Below, piece by piece: positions 52,608 to 62,647 of a DNA stretch of 64,000 nt (positions are counted from its first letter, which is position 1; the number at the start of each line of letters is the position of its first letter). Position numbers and translations under genes: made by a program. The notes under the pieces were generated by a model. The model was given only the letters and a program-made list of their open reading frames with translations. It was not told the DNA's origin and did not search any database. The DNA lies in the NCBI RefSeq assembly GCF_003610895.1, contig NZ_MCAS01000018.1, positions 60,764 through 124,763 on the forward strand, read 5' to 3'. The stretch is from Paraburkholderia fungorum (GTDB taxonomy: Bacteria; Pseudomonadota; Gammaproteobacteria; Burkholderiales; Burkholderiaceae).

Positions 52608-53771
52608 ATGAAACGACTAATGCGCGCGCTCTATCGCAGCGCACCCGCCGCCGTGCAAAGAGCCGTGGATACGGCCGTCGACCGCTCCACCCGCATTCCC
52701 TATGCGGGCGTCGCGCATGAACCCGACGTGTTTCTGCGCAAGGCTTCGCGGGCAAGCATCGTGAAGAAGTATTTGCACAAACATCTGCTGCTCAGATGGC
52801 ACGGGCAGACGCGGTTGCAACTCAAAAGCACCGTCGGCGTGAAACGCTGGCTGTGGATATATACCGGCAAGCGCAATTTTGGCGACGCGACGATGGACAT
52901 GTCCGGGCGGGCGCTGCTGAAGGGCACGGACGTTGAAATCGATCTTTTCACCTTGCCGAATCTGCACAAGCTGTTCGAAGAGGACGATATCTTCCGGAAC
53001 GTTTTTTCCGACTTACAGGATCTTTCCGAGCGTCGCTACGATGCGATCCTGATGTCGGAGTACAACCTGCCGTCAATCAGGCTGAAGACGAAGCACTTCA
53101 GCACGCTGCCCTACGCGTGCCTGTTCCAGTACTTCTACGGTCCGGACCGCAATCAGACCACCTTCAGCCATGCGGCGATCAACCACGTCTTCTCGCTCGG
53201 CTACAGCGACGCGGAAATCGTTTCGATCAGCAAGCCGTATCTGGCAACGAAGCCGCACACTCAGGATTCGGTTCGCCCGTTCCTGCCCAACGGCCGGTTT
53301 CTGGCACTCGCGGTGGGCGGGCTCGATGAGAATCGCACCTACCGGCATTGGGGGGCGTTGCTCGAACTTATCGATCGCTCGGACGACCGGAACATGCCGA
53401 CGCAGGTGGTTCTGCTGGGCTCGGACAACGGGCTCGCGATGGCCGATGAATTGTTAAACCGACCATTCAGCAAGCTGAAGATCACGTCATGCGTCGGCAA
53501 GCTGACGTTGCTGCAATCGCGCGAAATGGTCGCAAATGCAAGTCTCTTTGTGGGTGCAGACGGTGGCTTGATGCACGTCGCGCACTCCACGCCCACGCCG
53601 AGCGTCTCGCTGTTTTCCGACCGCGAGCCGCCCTATCTGCGCCTGACCGAACAATGCCATTCGATCGGCATTCAGAGCCCCGGCGACGTGGACGACGTCG
53701 CGCCGGCCGACCTCATGACCGCAATCGAAGCTCAGTTGGCCAAGGCAGCCAAACGGACGTTCGCCGCTTGA
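52608..53771 (+). CDS. GT9-like (heptosyltransferase-type) glycosyltransferase
   Basis: A 387-residue GT-B fold protein. The C-terminal half has the family 9 hallmarks: a strand-loop ALAVGGLDENRTYRHWGALLELID (position of the usual GS...W.W..L), VVLLGSDNGLAMADELL, and LLQSREMVANASLFVGADGGLMHVAHST, the motif contacting nucleotide sugar. The N-terminus is basic and amphipathic, suited to the membrane face. Donor and acceptor are unknown; heptose is only one option. The ATG at 52608 is the first within the conserved part. Confidence 0.8.
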   Translation: MKRLMRALYRSAPAAVQRAVDTAVDRSTRIPYAGVAHEPDVFLRKASRASIVKKYLHKHLLLRWHGQTRLQLKSTVGVKRWLWIYTGKRNFGDATMDMSGRALLKGTDVEIDLFTLPNLHKLFEEDDIFRNVFSDLQDLSERRYDAILMSEYNLPSIRLKTKHFSTLPYACLFQYFYGPDRNQTTFSHAAINHVFSLGYSDAEIVSISKPYLATKPHTQDSVRPFLPNGRFLALAVGGLDENRTYRHWGALLELIDRSDDRNMPTQVVLLGSDNGLAMADELLNRPFSKLKITSCVGKLTLLQSREMVANASLFVGADGGLMHVAHSTPTPSVSLFSDREPPYLRLTEQCHSIGIQSPGDVDDVAPADLMTAIEAQLAKAAKRTFAA

Positions 53772-53781
53772 GGCGGTGAGC

Positions 53782-53810
53782 GGTGCCGCGGGCGCATGGC
53801 CTGCGGCACC
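53782..53810. terminator. Hairpin between the convergent GT9 and msbA genes
   Basis: GGTGCCGC (53782-53789) and GCGGCACC (53803-53810) form an 8-bp stem with a 13-nt loop, in the 56-bp gap between convergent stops. No T tract is present, so it is at best a weak bidirectional terminator. Confidence 0.35.
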
Positions 53811-53827
53811 CGCACGCATGCCATGGG

Positions 53828-55621
53828 TCAGGCTGCGTCCTGCTGGAACTGGATGCGATGCAGATGCGCGTAGAGGCCGCCCTGCGTCAGCAGTTCCCGA
53901 TGGCTGCCGCGCTCGACAATGCGCCCTGCTTCCATGACCAGAATCCGGTCGGCGCGTTCGATGGTCGACAAACGATGCGCGATCACGAGCGTGGTGCGCC
54001 CCTTCATCAAGGTTTCCAGCGCCGCCTGCACGTGGCGTTCGGACTCGGAATCGAGCGCCGAGGTGGCTTCGTCGAGGATCAGGATCGGTGCGTCCTTATA
54101 GATCGCACGCGCGATCGCCAAACGCTGGCGTTGACCGCCCGAGAGCATCATGCCGTTGTCGCCGACGAGGGTATCGATGCCGTTGGGCATCGCCTCGACG
54201 GTATCCCACAGGTTCGCCGCGCGCAGCGCCGCCTTGACCTTGTCCGGATCGGCCGTCTGCCCGTAAGCGACGTTGTTGGCCACCGTGTCGTTAAACAGCA
54301 CCACGTCCTGGCTCACCATCGCGATCTGGCTGCGCAGCGCGTGCAGGCCGTATTCCGGCAGCGCGACACCGTCGACCAGAATTTCGCCACCGGTCGGATC
54401 GAAGAAGCGCGGCAGCAAATTCACCAGCGTGGTCTTGCCGCTGCCCGACGGGCCTGCCAGCGCGACCATTTCGCCCGGCGCCACCTTGAAGGACACCTGG
54501 TCGAGCGTGTGGCGGCTGTGCGTGGCATTGCTGCCATAACTGAACGATACGTCGCGGAATTCCACTTCGCCGCGGGCACGTTCGAGCGACTTGCCGCCGC
54601 CTTCCGGTTCCGACGGCTCGTCGATCAGGCCGAAAATCAGTTCACACGCCGTCATGCCGCGTTGCAGCGGCTGATTCACGTCCATCAGGTGCTTCAGCGG
54701 CGAGATGATCAGCAGCATCGACGTGACGAACGCCACAAAACCGCCGACGGTGGTCTGATCCGACGACGACTGTACCACCGCGATCGTAATCACCACGGCG
54801 AGCGCGATTGACGCCAGGAACTGTGTCAACGGTTGCGCAAGGCCGCCGGAGACGGTCATGCGCATGGCATAACCACGCAACCGCTTGCTCATTGCGGTGA
54901 AGCGGTCCATCTCGTACTGCTCGCCGTTGTGCACCTTGACGACCTTGTAGCCACCCACCGTCTCTTCGACGATGTACGACAGTTCGTTGGTCAACAGCTG
55001 ATGCTCGCGATTCAGGCGCCGCAAACGACGGTTGATCTTGCCGACCAGCCAGCCGATCCCCGGCAGCAGCACCGCGACGATCAGCGTCAGGCGCCAGTTC
55101 AGGTAAAACAGATAGCCGAGCAGGAAGATGACCGTCAGCGAGTCGCGCACCAGCGTAACCATCACGCTCAACAGCACGTTGAGAATCTGGTTCACCTCGA
55201 AGACGATCGCGTTGATCACCGTGCTCGCGGTTTCGCGCTGGAAGAACGCCACGCTCGTGTGGATCATGCGATCGAACATCTTCAGGCGAAGTTCGAGCAG
55301 GATCTTGTTCGACACGTAAGCGAGCAGATAGCCGGACGCGTATTGCGACACGCCGCGCACCAGTGCAAGACCGATGACCGCCAACGGCACGAACCACCTG
55401 GCGTTGTCGTTGGCATGCGCGCCGAAGCCCTTGTCCAGCAGCGGTTTGAGCAATGCGGGAATGGCCGCGTCAGTGCTGGCGCTCACGGCCATGGCGATGA
55501 TCGCGCCGACCACCACCCACATCAGCGGCTTGATATAAGGCCACAAGCGTCGAAAAACGACGGCAGGCGACGAGGCCTCTCCTGAACCAATGGGTTTGCT
55601 TAACGTTGGCTTCGCGCTCAA
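53828..55621 (-). CDS. msbA: Lipid A export ATP-binding/permease protein MsbA
   Basis: A ~597-residue half-transporter that flips lipid A-core across the inner membrane. The TMD of six helices starts after about 25 residues (FRRLWPYIKPLMWVVVGAIIA); the NBD has Walker A GPSGSGKTT, a Q-loop VSQDVVLFN, signature LSGGQRQRLAIARA, Walker B ILILDEATSALD and the H-loop IAHRLST. The best start is TTG at 55621, with AGAGGA upstream and a product of normal length; an ATG at 55849 would add 76 residues unlike the family. Confidence 0.93.
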   Translation of the reverse strand: MSAKPTLSKPIGSGEASSPAVVFRRLWPYIKPLMWVVVGAIIAMAVSASTDAAIPALLKPLLDKGFGAHANDNARWFVPLAVIGLALVRGVSQYASGYLLAYVSNKILLELRLKMFDRMIHTSVAFFQRETASTVINAIVFEVNQILNVLLSVMVTLVRDSLTVIFLLGYLFYLNWRLTLIVAVLLPGIGWLVGKINRRLRRLNREHQLLTNELSYIVEETVGGYKVVKVHNGEQYEMDRFTAMSKRLRGYAMRMTVSGGLAQPLTQFLASIALAVVITIAVVQSSSDQTTVGGFVAFVTSMLLIISPLKHLMDVNQPLQRGMTACELIFGLIDEPSEPEGGGKSLERARGEVEFRDVSFSYGSNATHSRHTLDQVSFKVAPGEMVALAGPSGSGKTTLVNLLPRFFDPTGGEILVDGVALPEYGLHALRSQIAMVSQDVVLFNDTVANNVAYGQTADPDKVKAALRAANLWDTVEAMPNGIDTLVGDNGMMLSGGQRQRLAIARAIYKDAPILILDEATSALDSESERHVQAALETLMKGRTTLVIAHRLSTIERADRILVMEAGRIVERGSHRELLTQGGLYAHLHRIQFQQDAA

Positions 55622-55811
55622 GGAATCCTCTGAGAATGCGGCACAGCACTCGCGCAACGGGCGGAATGCCTGACACGCGAAATATCGAAAAACAGCATTG
55701 TAAACGGTTGGTGATGATGGCCGGCGGTTATGGATCGGCCGCGTTGCATGGCCGGGCTGTATACTTTGCGCGACCCATTCCGCCACCCTGCACTTTCCAC
55801 GCAATTCAGGT

Positions 55812-56576
55812 ATGCAAGAAACCACTCTCGGCGTCGCCATCATCACCAAAAACGCGGCGGCGCGACTGGCCGAATGCCTGCAGGCCGTGGCCTTTGCCGA
55901 TCAGATCGTCGTGATCGACGGCGGCAGCACCGACGGCACCGCTGAGATCGCCCGGGCACACGGTGCGCGCGTACTTGAGCAAACCGACTGGCCGGGCTTC
56001 GGCCCGCAGAAAAACCGCGCCGTGGATGCGCTCACCTCCAGCTGGATTCTCTCGCTCGACGCCGACGAGATCGTCTCGCCGGAACTGGCTGCGGCGATCC
56101 GCGCGGCGCTGGCCGCACCTACCGCGGATGTCTACGCGGTGGACCGGTTATCGAGCTTTTGCGGCCACTGGGTTCACCACAGCGGCTGGTATCCGGACTG
56201 GATTCCGCGCCTCTTCAAACGTGGCGCCGCGCGCTTCTCCGACGACCTCGTGCATGAGCGTCTGGTGTTCGACACGCCGTCGCAGCGACTGACCGGCAAG
56301 CTGATGCACTACTCCTACGAAGACTTCGAAGGCGTGTTGCGCAAGCTCGACGCCTATTCGACAGCGGGTGCGCAGCAACGCCATGCGGCAGGCAAGCGCG
56401 GCAGTTTCGGCAAGGCGCTCGGGCGTGGCGCCTGGGCCTTCGTGCGAACCTATGTGCTGCGGCGTGGATTTCTCGACGGCCGCGCGGGTTTCATGATCGC
56501 GGTGTTCAATGCGGAAACGGTGTACTACCGGTTTCTGAAGCTGGCGCGGCTAGGAAAGAAGACGCGGCGCCAGTAG
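55812..56576 (+). CDS. WaaE/KdtX-like LPS core glycosyltransferase (GT2)
   Basis: A 254-residue GT2 enzyme resembling the beta-1,4-glucosyltransferases WaaE/KdtX of LPS inner core. Motifs: LGVAIITKNAAARLAECLQAV, VVIDGGSTDGTAEIA, WPGFGPQKNRAVD, SLDADEIVSPEL (DXD-type), and GHWVHHSGWYPDWIPRLF with VHERLV. The C-terminal third is basic with an amphipathic region for membrane contact. It is divergent from msbA, completing an LPS transport/assembly block. Confidence 0.87.
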   Translation: MQETTLGVAIITKNAAARLAECLQAVAFADQIVVIDGGSTDGTAEIARAHGARVLEQTDWPGFGPQKNRAVDALTSSWILSLDADEIVSPELAAAIRAALAAPTADVYAVDRLSSFCGHWVHHSGWYPDWIPRLFKRGAARFSDDLVHERLVFDTPSQRLTGKLMHYSYEDFEGVLRKLDAYSTAGAQQRHAAGKRGSFGKALGRGAWAFVRTYVLRRGFLDGRAGFMIAVFNAETVYYRFLKLARLGKKTRRQ

Positions 56577-56627
56577 CCAGGGCTCGCCAGCGGTGTGCCC
56601 ACGCGCGCCGCGCGGGCATACCGGTCC

Positions 56628-59600
56628 TCAATAGACGATCTCGATCGAGCTTCCAGCAAACTCGCCACGCAAGGCCGCGAGCAGTTCGTCGGTCGGTTTC
56701 ACGCGCCACGTGTCGCCGAGGCGCATTTCACCTTGCGCATTCTCGCTGCGATAAACCACCTGCACCGCCAGCCCGTTCGGAATCTGCACGGCCTGGCGCT
56801 GGCCACCGCCGCCATAGCCACCACCGTTACGGCCACCACCTGCACCACCATTCCCACCACGCGATGACGCCGCCGGGGCCGGTGCAGCCTGCGGTTCGTC
56901 CTTACCCGCGCTATGCGCTTCGAGTACGCGCCGCAATGCCGATGCGTCCGCACTGCCGTTCATCTGCACCTTCACGGCCTCCGCGTAACGGCAACGGGCG
57001 CGGCCGAGATCCATCACTGTATCGACGGTGAAGCGGATGCCGCCCGTGAATGCGTCGTTACGCGCCGAGCCCTGCACCACCAGCAGTTCGTCTTCCTTGA
57101 AGAACGGCTTGTTAGCCTCGAAGGTCTCGTTGAAGACGGTCACTTCGCATTGGCCGGTGCCGTCGTCGAGCAACGCGATCAGCATCTTGCCGCGCTGTGT
57201 CATCTGCGTGCGCAGCGATGCGATGACGCCCGCGACCAGCTTGTCGCGCCCTTCCTTCAGTTCGCCGATCTTCTGCCGCACGAAACGGCGCACTTCGTCT
57301 TTGTACGCATCGAACAGATGCCCCGACAGATAGAAGCCGAGTGCGGCCTTCTCTTCCTGCAGTTTCTTCTTTTCCGGCCATTCCGGCTCGTCGACCAGTT
57401 CGTGCCCCTGCGACGGCGCGTCGCCCATGTCGAACAGACCTGCCTGCATTGCGTTGGCGCTTGCCTGTTCGGCGGCTTCCATGGCGAGCGAGACGGAGGC
57501 GATCAGCTGCGCGCGATTCGGGTGCAGCGTGTCGAACGCGCCTGCGCGGATCAATGCTTCCACCGTCCGGCGATTGACGATCCGGCGGTCGACCCGGTTG
57601 CAGAAGTCGAAAATGTCGATGAACGGACCTTCTTCGCGTGCGCGCAGGATTTCTTCGATCGCGTTCTGGCCGCTGCCCTTGATCGCACCGAGTCCGTAGC
57701 GAATCGTTTTCGAACGCTTGCCGTCCGCTTCCGCGACCGGCTCGAAACGGTATGCCGACAGATTAACGTCCGGTGGCAGCACGGCCATCTTGTTCGTGAG
57801 GCAGTCCTCGAACAGGATCTTGACCTTATCCGTGTCGTCCATGGCGAGCGACATATTCGCCGCCATGAATTCGGCCGGATGGTGCGCCTTCAGCCATGCG
57901 GTGTGGTACGCGAGCAGCGCATACGCCGCCGCGTGCGACTTGTTGAAGCCGTAGCCCGCGAACTTCTCCATCAAGTCGAAGATTTCGTCCGCTTTCTCGC
58001 CGGCCAGCCCGTTCTTCGCGGCGCCCTGGCGGAACAGCTCGCGATGCTCGGCCATTTCCTCGGCCTTCTTCTTACCCATCGCCCGGCGCAGCAAGTCGGC
58101 GCCGCCCAGCGAATAGCCGCCGATGATCTGCGCCATCTGCATCACCTGCTCCTGGTAGACCATGATGCCGTAGGTCTCTTTCAGAACAGATTCGACGCGC
58201 GGATCCGGATACTCCACCACTTCGCGGCCGTGCTTACGCGCACAGAAACTCGGGATCAGGTCCATCGGGCCCGGACGGTACAACGCGACCAGCGCGATGA
58301 TGTCCTCGAAACGGTCAGGCTGGGCGTCTTTCAGCATGCCTTGCATGCCGCGGCTTTCCAGCTGGAACACAGCGACCGTGTTCGCCTTCTTCAGGATCGA
58401 GAACGACGCCGCGTCGTCGAGCGGCACCTGCGCGAGCGACCAGTCTTTCTTCGAAGGATCGAGACGGCGGATATAGCGCTCGGCCCAATCCAGAATGGTC
58501 AGCGTAGTAAGGCCCAAAAAGTCGAACTTCACGAGGCCGACGGCTTCGACGTCGTCCTTGTCGTACTGGCTCACAACGCCGCTTTCGTCGCCCTGCGTGT
58601 AGAGCGGACAGAAATCGGTCAGTTTGCCGGGCGCGATCAGCACGCCGCCGGCGTGCATACCGACGTTACGCGTGAGGCCTTCCACGCGCTGCGCGAGTTC
58701 GAGCAGCTGATGCACTTCGTCTTCGTTGTCGAAGCGCTCCTGCAGCAGCGGCTCTTCCTTCATCGCGTCCGCGATGGTGACGTGCTTGCCCGGCTTGAAC
58801 GGAATCAGCTTGGCGATGCCGTCCGTGAACATGTAGCCCAGATCGAGCACACGGCCGATATCCCGCACCGCGGCTTTCGCCGCCATGGTGCCGAAGGTGG
58901 CGATCTGCGATACGGCATCCGCACCGTACTTGTCCTTCACATACTGAATCACACGATCGCGGCCGTGCTGGCAGAAGTCGATGTCGAAGTCGGGCATCGA
59001 AACCCGGTCCGGATTCAGGAAACGTTCGAACAGCAGGTTGTAGCGCAGCGGATCGAGGTCGGTCACGCCGAGCGCATAGGCGACCAGCGAACCCGCACCC
59101 GAACCCCGGCCCGGCCCGACCGGCACACCGTTGTTCTTGGCCCAGTTGATAAAGTCGGCAACGATCAGGAAGTAGCCCGGAAAGCCCATCTTGATGATGG
59201 TGCCGCACTCGAATTCGAGGCGCTGGTAATACGTTTCGCGCTGCGCCTCGCGTTCGGCCGTATCCGGATACAACTGTTCGAGCCGCTTTTCGAGGCCCTC
59301 TTTCGATAGTTGCACGAGGTAGTCGTCGAGCGACATGCCGTCGGGCGTCGGAAAGAGCGGCAGCTTCGGCTTGCCGAGCTCGAGCGTCAGATTGCAGCGC
59401 CTGGCGATTTCGACACTATTGGCGAGCGCGGACGGAATATCCGCGAACAGCCCCGTCATCTCTTCTTGCGTGCGGAAATACTGCTCGGACGTGAAGCGCT
59501 TGGAACGGCGCGGATTCGCCAGGATGTCGCCTTCGGAAATGCACACGCGCGCTTCGTGCGCAGTGAAATCGTCCGGCGTCATGAATTGCATGGGGTGAGT

Positions 59601-60206
59601 GGCCACCACCGGCAACTTCAGCGCCGCCGCGAGCGCCACCGCCTGCTGCACGTACTGCTCGCCGCCCGGCTGACCGCACCGTTGCAGTTCGATGTAGAAG
59701 CCATCAGGGAACACCTTCGCCCAATGCAACGCGTTGCGTTTGGCTGATTCTTCGTTGCCGGCCGCGAACGCGAGGCCAATATCGCCCTGCTGCGCGCCCG
59801 ACAAGGCGAGCAGGCCTTCGCCCAGGCCGGATTCGAGCCAGCCGGCTTCGACTTCCGCACGACCGCGATATTGATTGGTGAGCGATGCCTTGCTGAGCAG
59901 CTCGCACAGATTCAGATAGCCGCGCCGATTCTTGACCAGCAGCAGCAAACGCGAAGGCTTGTCGCGGTCGTCCGGATTGGTGATCCAGACGTCGCAACCG
60001 GCAATGGGTTTGACCCCTTTGCCGCGGGCTTCCTTGTAAAAACGGACGAGGCCGAACGCGTTGCCGAGGTCGGTAAGGGCGAGCGCACCCTGACCGTCTT
60101 TGGCCGCGGCCTTGACGATGTCGTCAAGACGCACGATGCCATCGGCAATCGAGAATTCGGAGTGGACGCGAAGATGAACGAAGCGGGGATCTGACATGGG
60201 CGACAT
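56628..60206 (-). CDS. dnaE: DNA polymerase III alpha subunit
   Basis: The 1192-residue replicative polymerase. N-terminal PHP domain (FVHLRVHSEFSIADGIVRLDD), catalytic aspartates in MPDFDIDFCQHGRD, GPGRGSGAGSLVAYALGVTDLDPL, a tandem HhH region, beta-clamp binding segment, and an OB domain (IASLRTQMTQRGKMLIALLDDGTGQ). Near the C-terminus (about 1110-1137) a Gly-rich linker (GGNGGAGGGRNGGGYGGGG) separates the OB/tau-binding parts from the last ~55 residues, longer than in E. coli. GGAG lies 5 nt before the ATG at 60206; a second ATG is three codons in. Confidence 0.96.
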   Translation of the reverse strand: MSPMSDPRFVHLRVHSEFSIADGIVRLDDIVKAAAKDGQGALALTDLGNAFGLVRFYKEARGKGVKPIAGCDVWITNPDDRDKPSRLLLLVKNRRGYLNLCELLSKASLTNQYRGRAEVEAGWLESGLGEGLLALSGAQQGDIGLAFAAGNEESAKRNALHWAKVFPDGFYIELQRCGQPGGEQYVQQAVALAAALKLPVVATHPMQFMTPDDFTAHEARVCISEGDILANPRRSKRFTSEQYFRTQEEMTGLFADIPSALANSVEIARRCNLTLELGKPKLPLFPTPDGMSLDDYLVQLSKEGLEKRLEQLYPDTAEREAQRETYYQRLEFECGTIIKMGFPGYFLIVADFINWAKNNGVPVGPGRGSGAGSLVAYALGVTDLDPLRYNLLFERFLNPDRVSMPDFDIDFCQHGRDRVIQYVKDKYGADAVSQIATFGTMAAKAAVRDIGRVLDLGYMFTDGIAKLIPFKPGKHVTIADAMKEEPLLQERFDNEDEVHQLLELAQRVEGLTRNVGMHAGGVLIAPGKLTDFCPLYTQGDESGVVSQYDKDDVEAVGLVKFDFLGLTTLTILDWAERYIRRLDPSKKDWSLAQVPLDDAASFSILKKANTVAVFQLESRGMQGMLKDAQPDRFEDIIALVALYRPGPMDLIPSFCARKHGREVVEYPDPRVESVLKETYGIMVYQEQVMQMAQIIGGYSLGGADLLRRAMGKKKAEEMAEHRELFRQGAAKNGLAGEKADEIFDLMEKFAGYGFNKSHAAAYALLAYHTAWLKAHHPAEFMAANMSLAMDDTDKVKILFEDCLTNKMAVLPPDVNLSAYRFEPVAEADGKRSKTIRYGLGAIKGSGQNAIEEILRAREEGPFIDIFDFCNRVDRRIVNRRTVEALIRAGAFDTLHPNRAQLIASVSLAMEAAEQASANAMQAGLFDMGDAPSQGHELVDEPEWPEKKKLQEEKAALGFYLSGHLFDAYKDEVRRFVRQKIGELKEGRDKLVAGVIASLRTQMTQRGKMLIALLDDGTGQCEVTVFNETFEANKPFFKEDELLVVQGSARNDAFTGGIRFTVDTVMDLGRARCRYAEAVKVQMNGSADASALRRVLEAHSAGKDEPQAAPAPAASSRGGNGGAGGGRNGGGYGGGGQRQAVQIPNGLAVQVVYRSENAQGEMRLGDTWRVKPTDELLAALRGEFAGSSIEIVY

Positions 60207-60247
60207 TGTAACTCCACACTTCCGGAGTTTTCAGGCCAAAACCACGC

Positions 60248-60350
60248 GTTAGCCGTTCGGCTTAGGACGGAAACACGCGCGCACCCTACACCGGCGTCGT
60301 GCAGGCGATTTGCGCTGCCGCAAAGGGTTAGCCATTCGGCCGAGTCGGCC
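60248..60350. repeat. Short direct repeats and palindromes in the dnaE-trhO divergent region
   Basis: GTTAGCCGTTCGGC (60248-60261) recurs as GTTAGCCATTCGGC (60327-60340), 79 bp apart, with one mismatch in 14. The first contains the palindrome AGCCGTTCGGCT; next to the second is GGCCGAGTCGGCC. A GATAAT -10-like box for trhO is at 60368-60373. Possible paired regulator sites. Confidence 0.45.
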
Positions 60351-60491
60351 AAAACGCCAGCTTGAGGGATAATAGGGGTTTCGCCCTTTTCGACGTGGCC
60401 GCGCCGCATGGAGTTTGAATGCAGGCGTTTCAATGCGCCCCATTTTCCGCGCCGCCGGGCACCACTGGGCACTATTTACCGCTGGACACAC

Positions 60492-61355
60492 ATGAGTATC
60501 GTCAATCTCGCCGCGTATCATTTCGCGACTATCGAAGACACCGCCGCATGGCGCCCGTTCGTTACCGAGCGCTGCAATACGCTCGGCTTGCGCGGCACGG
60601 TCCTGCTGGCGCCGGAAGGCATCAATCTGTTCGTCGCGGGCTCGCGCGAAGCCACGAACGCGTTCATCGACTACATCCGTCACGACGCGCTGTTCGAAGG
60701 CAAGTTCGTCAATCTGCAGTTCAAGGAAAGCCTGTCGGACAAGCAGCCGTTCACCCGCATGCTGGTGAAACTCAAGCGCGAGATCATCACGATGAAAAAA
60801 CCGGCCATCCGGCCGGAGCTTGGCCGCGCGCCGTTCGTCGACGCTCCCACGCTGAAAAACTGGCTCGACCGCGGCCATGACGACGAAGGCCGCCCCGTCG
60901 TGATGCTGGACACGCGTAACGCGTTCGAAGTGGACGTCGGCACGTTCGACGACGCCCTCGACTACCGCATTACGAAATTCAGCGAATTTCCCGAAGTCAT
61001 CGAACAGAATCGCGCCGATCTCGAAGGCAAGACGGTCGTGTCGTTCTGCACGGGCGGGATTCGTTGCGAGAAAGCGGCGATCCACATGAAGGAAGTCGGC
61101 ATCGAGAACGTGTACCAACTCGAAGGCGGCATCCTGAAGTATTTCGAAGAAGTCGGCGGCGCGCATTATCACGGCGACTGCTTCGTCTTCGACTACCGCA
61201 CCGCGCTGAATCCGCAACTGGAGCCGACCGCAACCGCGCAATGCTTCGGCTGCCGCGCGGTGGTGACACCCGAGGCGCAACAATCGCCGATGTACGTGGC
61301 GGGCAAGACGTGTCCGGAATGCCATCCGGACAGCAAGGCGGCGCGCACCGCGTGA
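60492..61355 (+). CDS. trhO: tRNA uridine-34 5-hydroxylase TrhO (rhodanese family)
   Basis: A 287-residue YceA/TrhO protein that forms 5-hydroxyuridine at wobble position 34 with O2. The N-terminal acylphosphatase-like domain reads LRGTVLLAPEGINLFVAGS; the rhodanese domain has VVMLDTRNAFEVDVGTFDDA and the catalytic Cys in SFCTGGIRCEKAA, then YQLEGGILKYFEE. The C-terminal AQCFGCRAVVTP...GKTCPECHP with CxxC pairs may bind zinc. The ATG at 60492 (MSIVNLAAYHFATI) is the family start. Confidence 0.94.
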   Translation: MSIVNLAAYHFATIEDTAAWRPFVTERCNTLGLRGTVLLAPEGINLFVAGSREATNAFIDYIRHDALFEGKFVNLQFKESLSDKQPFTRMLVKLKREIITMKKPAIRPELGRAPFVDAPTLKNWLDRGHDDEGRPVVMLDTRNAFEVDVGTFDDALDYRITKFSEFPEVIEQNRADLEGKTVVSFCTGGIRCEKAAIHMKEVGIENVYQLEGGILKYFEEVGGAHYHGDCFVFDYRTALNPQLEPTATAQCFGCRAVVTPEAQQSPMYVAGKTCPECHPDSKAARTA

Positions 61356-61479
61356 TGCGGGCGGTTGCAGCAGGCGGGCGCCGTCACGTTGCGGCAGGCC
61401 GCCATCCGGATTCAAGGCTGCGCGGCATAGGCCCCTCGCTTGTTCATCGTATTTGCGCATCAGCACCCTGATCGAACCC

Positions 61480-62373
61480 ATGACCTATCGTGGACGCTTC
61501 GCGCCATCGCCTACTGGGCCTTTGCATTTTGGTTCGCTGGTAAGCGCGCTCGCAAGCTGGCTGGACGCGCGCGCGCGGGGTGGTGAGTGGCTCGTGCGCG
61601 TCGAAGACATTGATCGACCTCGCACCGTGCCTGGCGCGGCTGAAGACATTCTGTCGACCCTCGAGCGTTTCGGCATGCATGCCGACGAGCCGCCCGTCTG
61701 GCAAAGCCATCGTACGGCGCGTTACCAGGAAGCGCTTGAACAACTGAAGGTTGCCGGCCTGGCCTACCCATGCGGCTGCACGCGCCGGGAGATTGCGGAC
61801 TCGCTGCTGCATGCACACATGCGCAACACAACGCTCGCCTATCCCGGCACCTGCCGCGACGGCCTGCATGGCAAACCCGCGCGCGCGTGGCGCCTGCGCG
61901 TACCTGACGGCGATCCTGCGGTGATCACATTTGAGGACCGCTGGCAGGGCGAGCAGACGCAGAACCTGGCCACCGAGGTCGGCGATTTTGTCCTGAGACG
62001 CGCCGACGACCAGTGGGCATACCAACTGGCGGTAGTGGTCGACGACGCGGACGCGAACATTACGCACATCGTGCGAGGCGCGGACTTGATGGACTCAACG
62101 GCCCGCCAGATCTACCTGCAGCGTTGCCTTGGTGTACCCACACCGGTGTATTTGCACGTACCGGTGGTCACGAACGATCTCGGCGAGAAGCTCAGCAAGC
62201 AAAACGGCGCGACCGCGCTGGACAACAACAAGCCACTTGAGGCCCTGAGCGCAGCCGCACGACATTTGGGACTTGAGATGGGCGCCCACGAATACACGAC
62301 GCTTGAAGGTTTCTATGCCGCTGCAACGGCGGCATGGGCAAAGCGCACGGGCACACAAGCGCAACGCAACTAG
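61480..62373 (+). CDS. gluQRS: Glutamyl-Q tRNA(Asp) synthetase
   Basis: A 297-residue paralogue of glutamyl-tRNA synthetase lacking the anticodon domain; it attaches glutamate to queuosine 34 of tRNA-Asp. The HIGH-type motif lies in FAPSPTGPLHFGSLVSALAS, the KMSKS equivalent is KLSKQNGA, and a zinc site is suggested by YPCGCTRREI and YPGTCR. The ATG at 61480 precedes the motif directly. Confidence 0.94.
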   Translation: MTYRGRFAPSPTGPLHFGSLVSALASWLDARARGGEWLVRVEDIDRPRTVPGAAEDILSTLERFGMHADEPPVWQSHRTARYQEALEQLKVAGLAYPCGCTRREIADSLLHAHMRNTTLAYPGTCRDGLHGKPARAWRLRVPDGDPAVITFEDRWQGEQTQNLATEVGDFVLRRADDQWAYQLAVVVDDADANITHIVRGADLMDSTARQIYLQRCLGVPTPVYLHVPVVTNDLGEKLSKQNGATALDNNKPLEALSAAARHLGLEMGAHEYTTLEGFYAAATAAWAKRTGTQAQRN

Positions 62374-62471
62374 CGTCCGAAGCGCGCCGAAGACAAACGG
62401 AACACGCCGATATCCACACGGCGCGAGCCTCGAGTGGAAAGCAAGGAGCAAAGCGAAGATCGACACGGGTA

Positions 62472-62556
<85 letters not shown>

Positions 62557-62647
62557 TGGCCAACGATAACAGCACGACGGCGTTCGAGGCGATTGCACGA
62601 TCAAGCGGGTGGAGAGTCGGGGGGGGGAGTTGAAGAAGTACCGCTAC

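Noticed and set aside
55619..55849. Longer MsbA starting at the ATG at 55849
   Set aside because: The added 76 residues do not resemble the family, while TTG at 55621 has AGAGGA upstream and gives normal length.
56913..59309. Long plus-strand frame (798 codons)
   Set aside because: Antisense shadow of dnaE with no recognisable motif.
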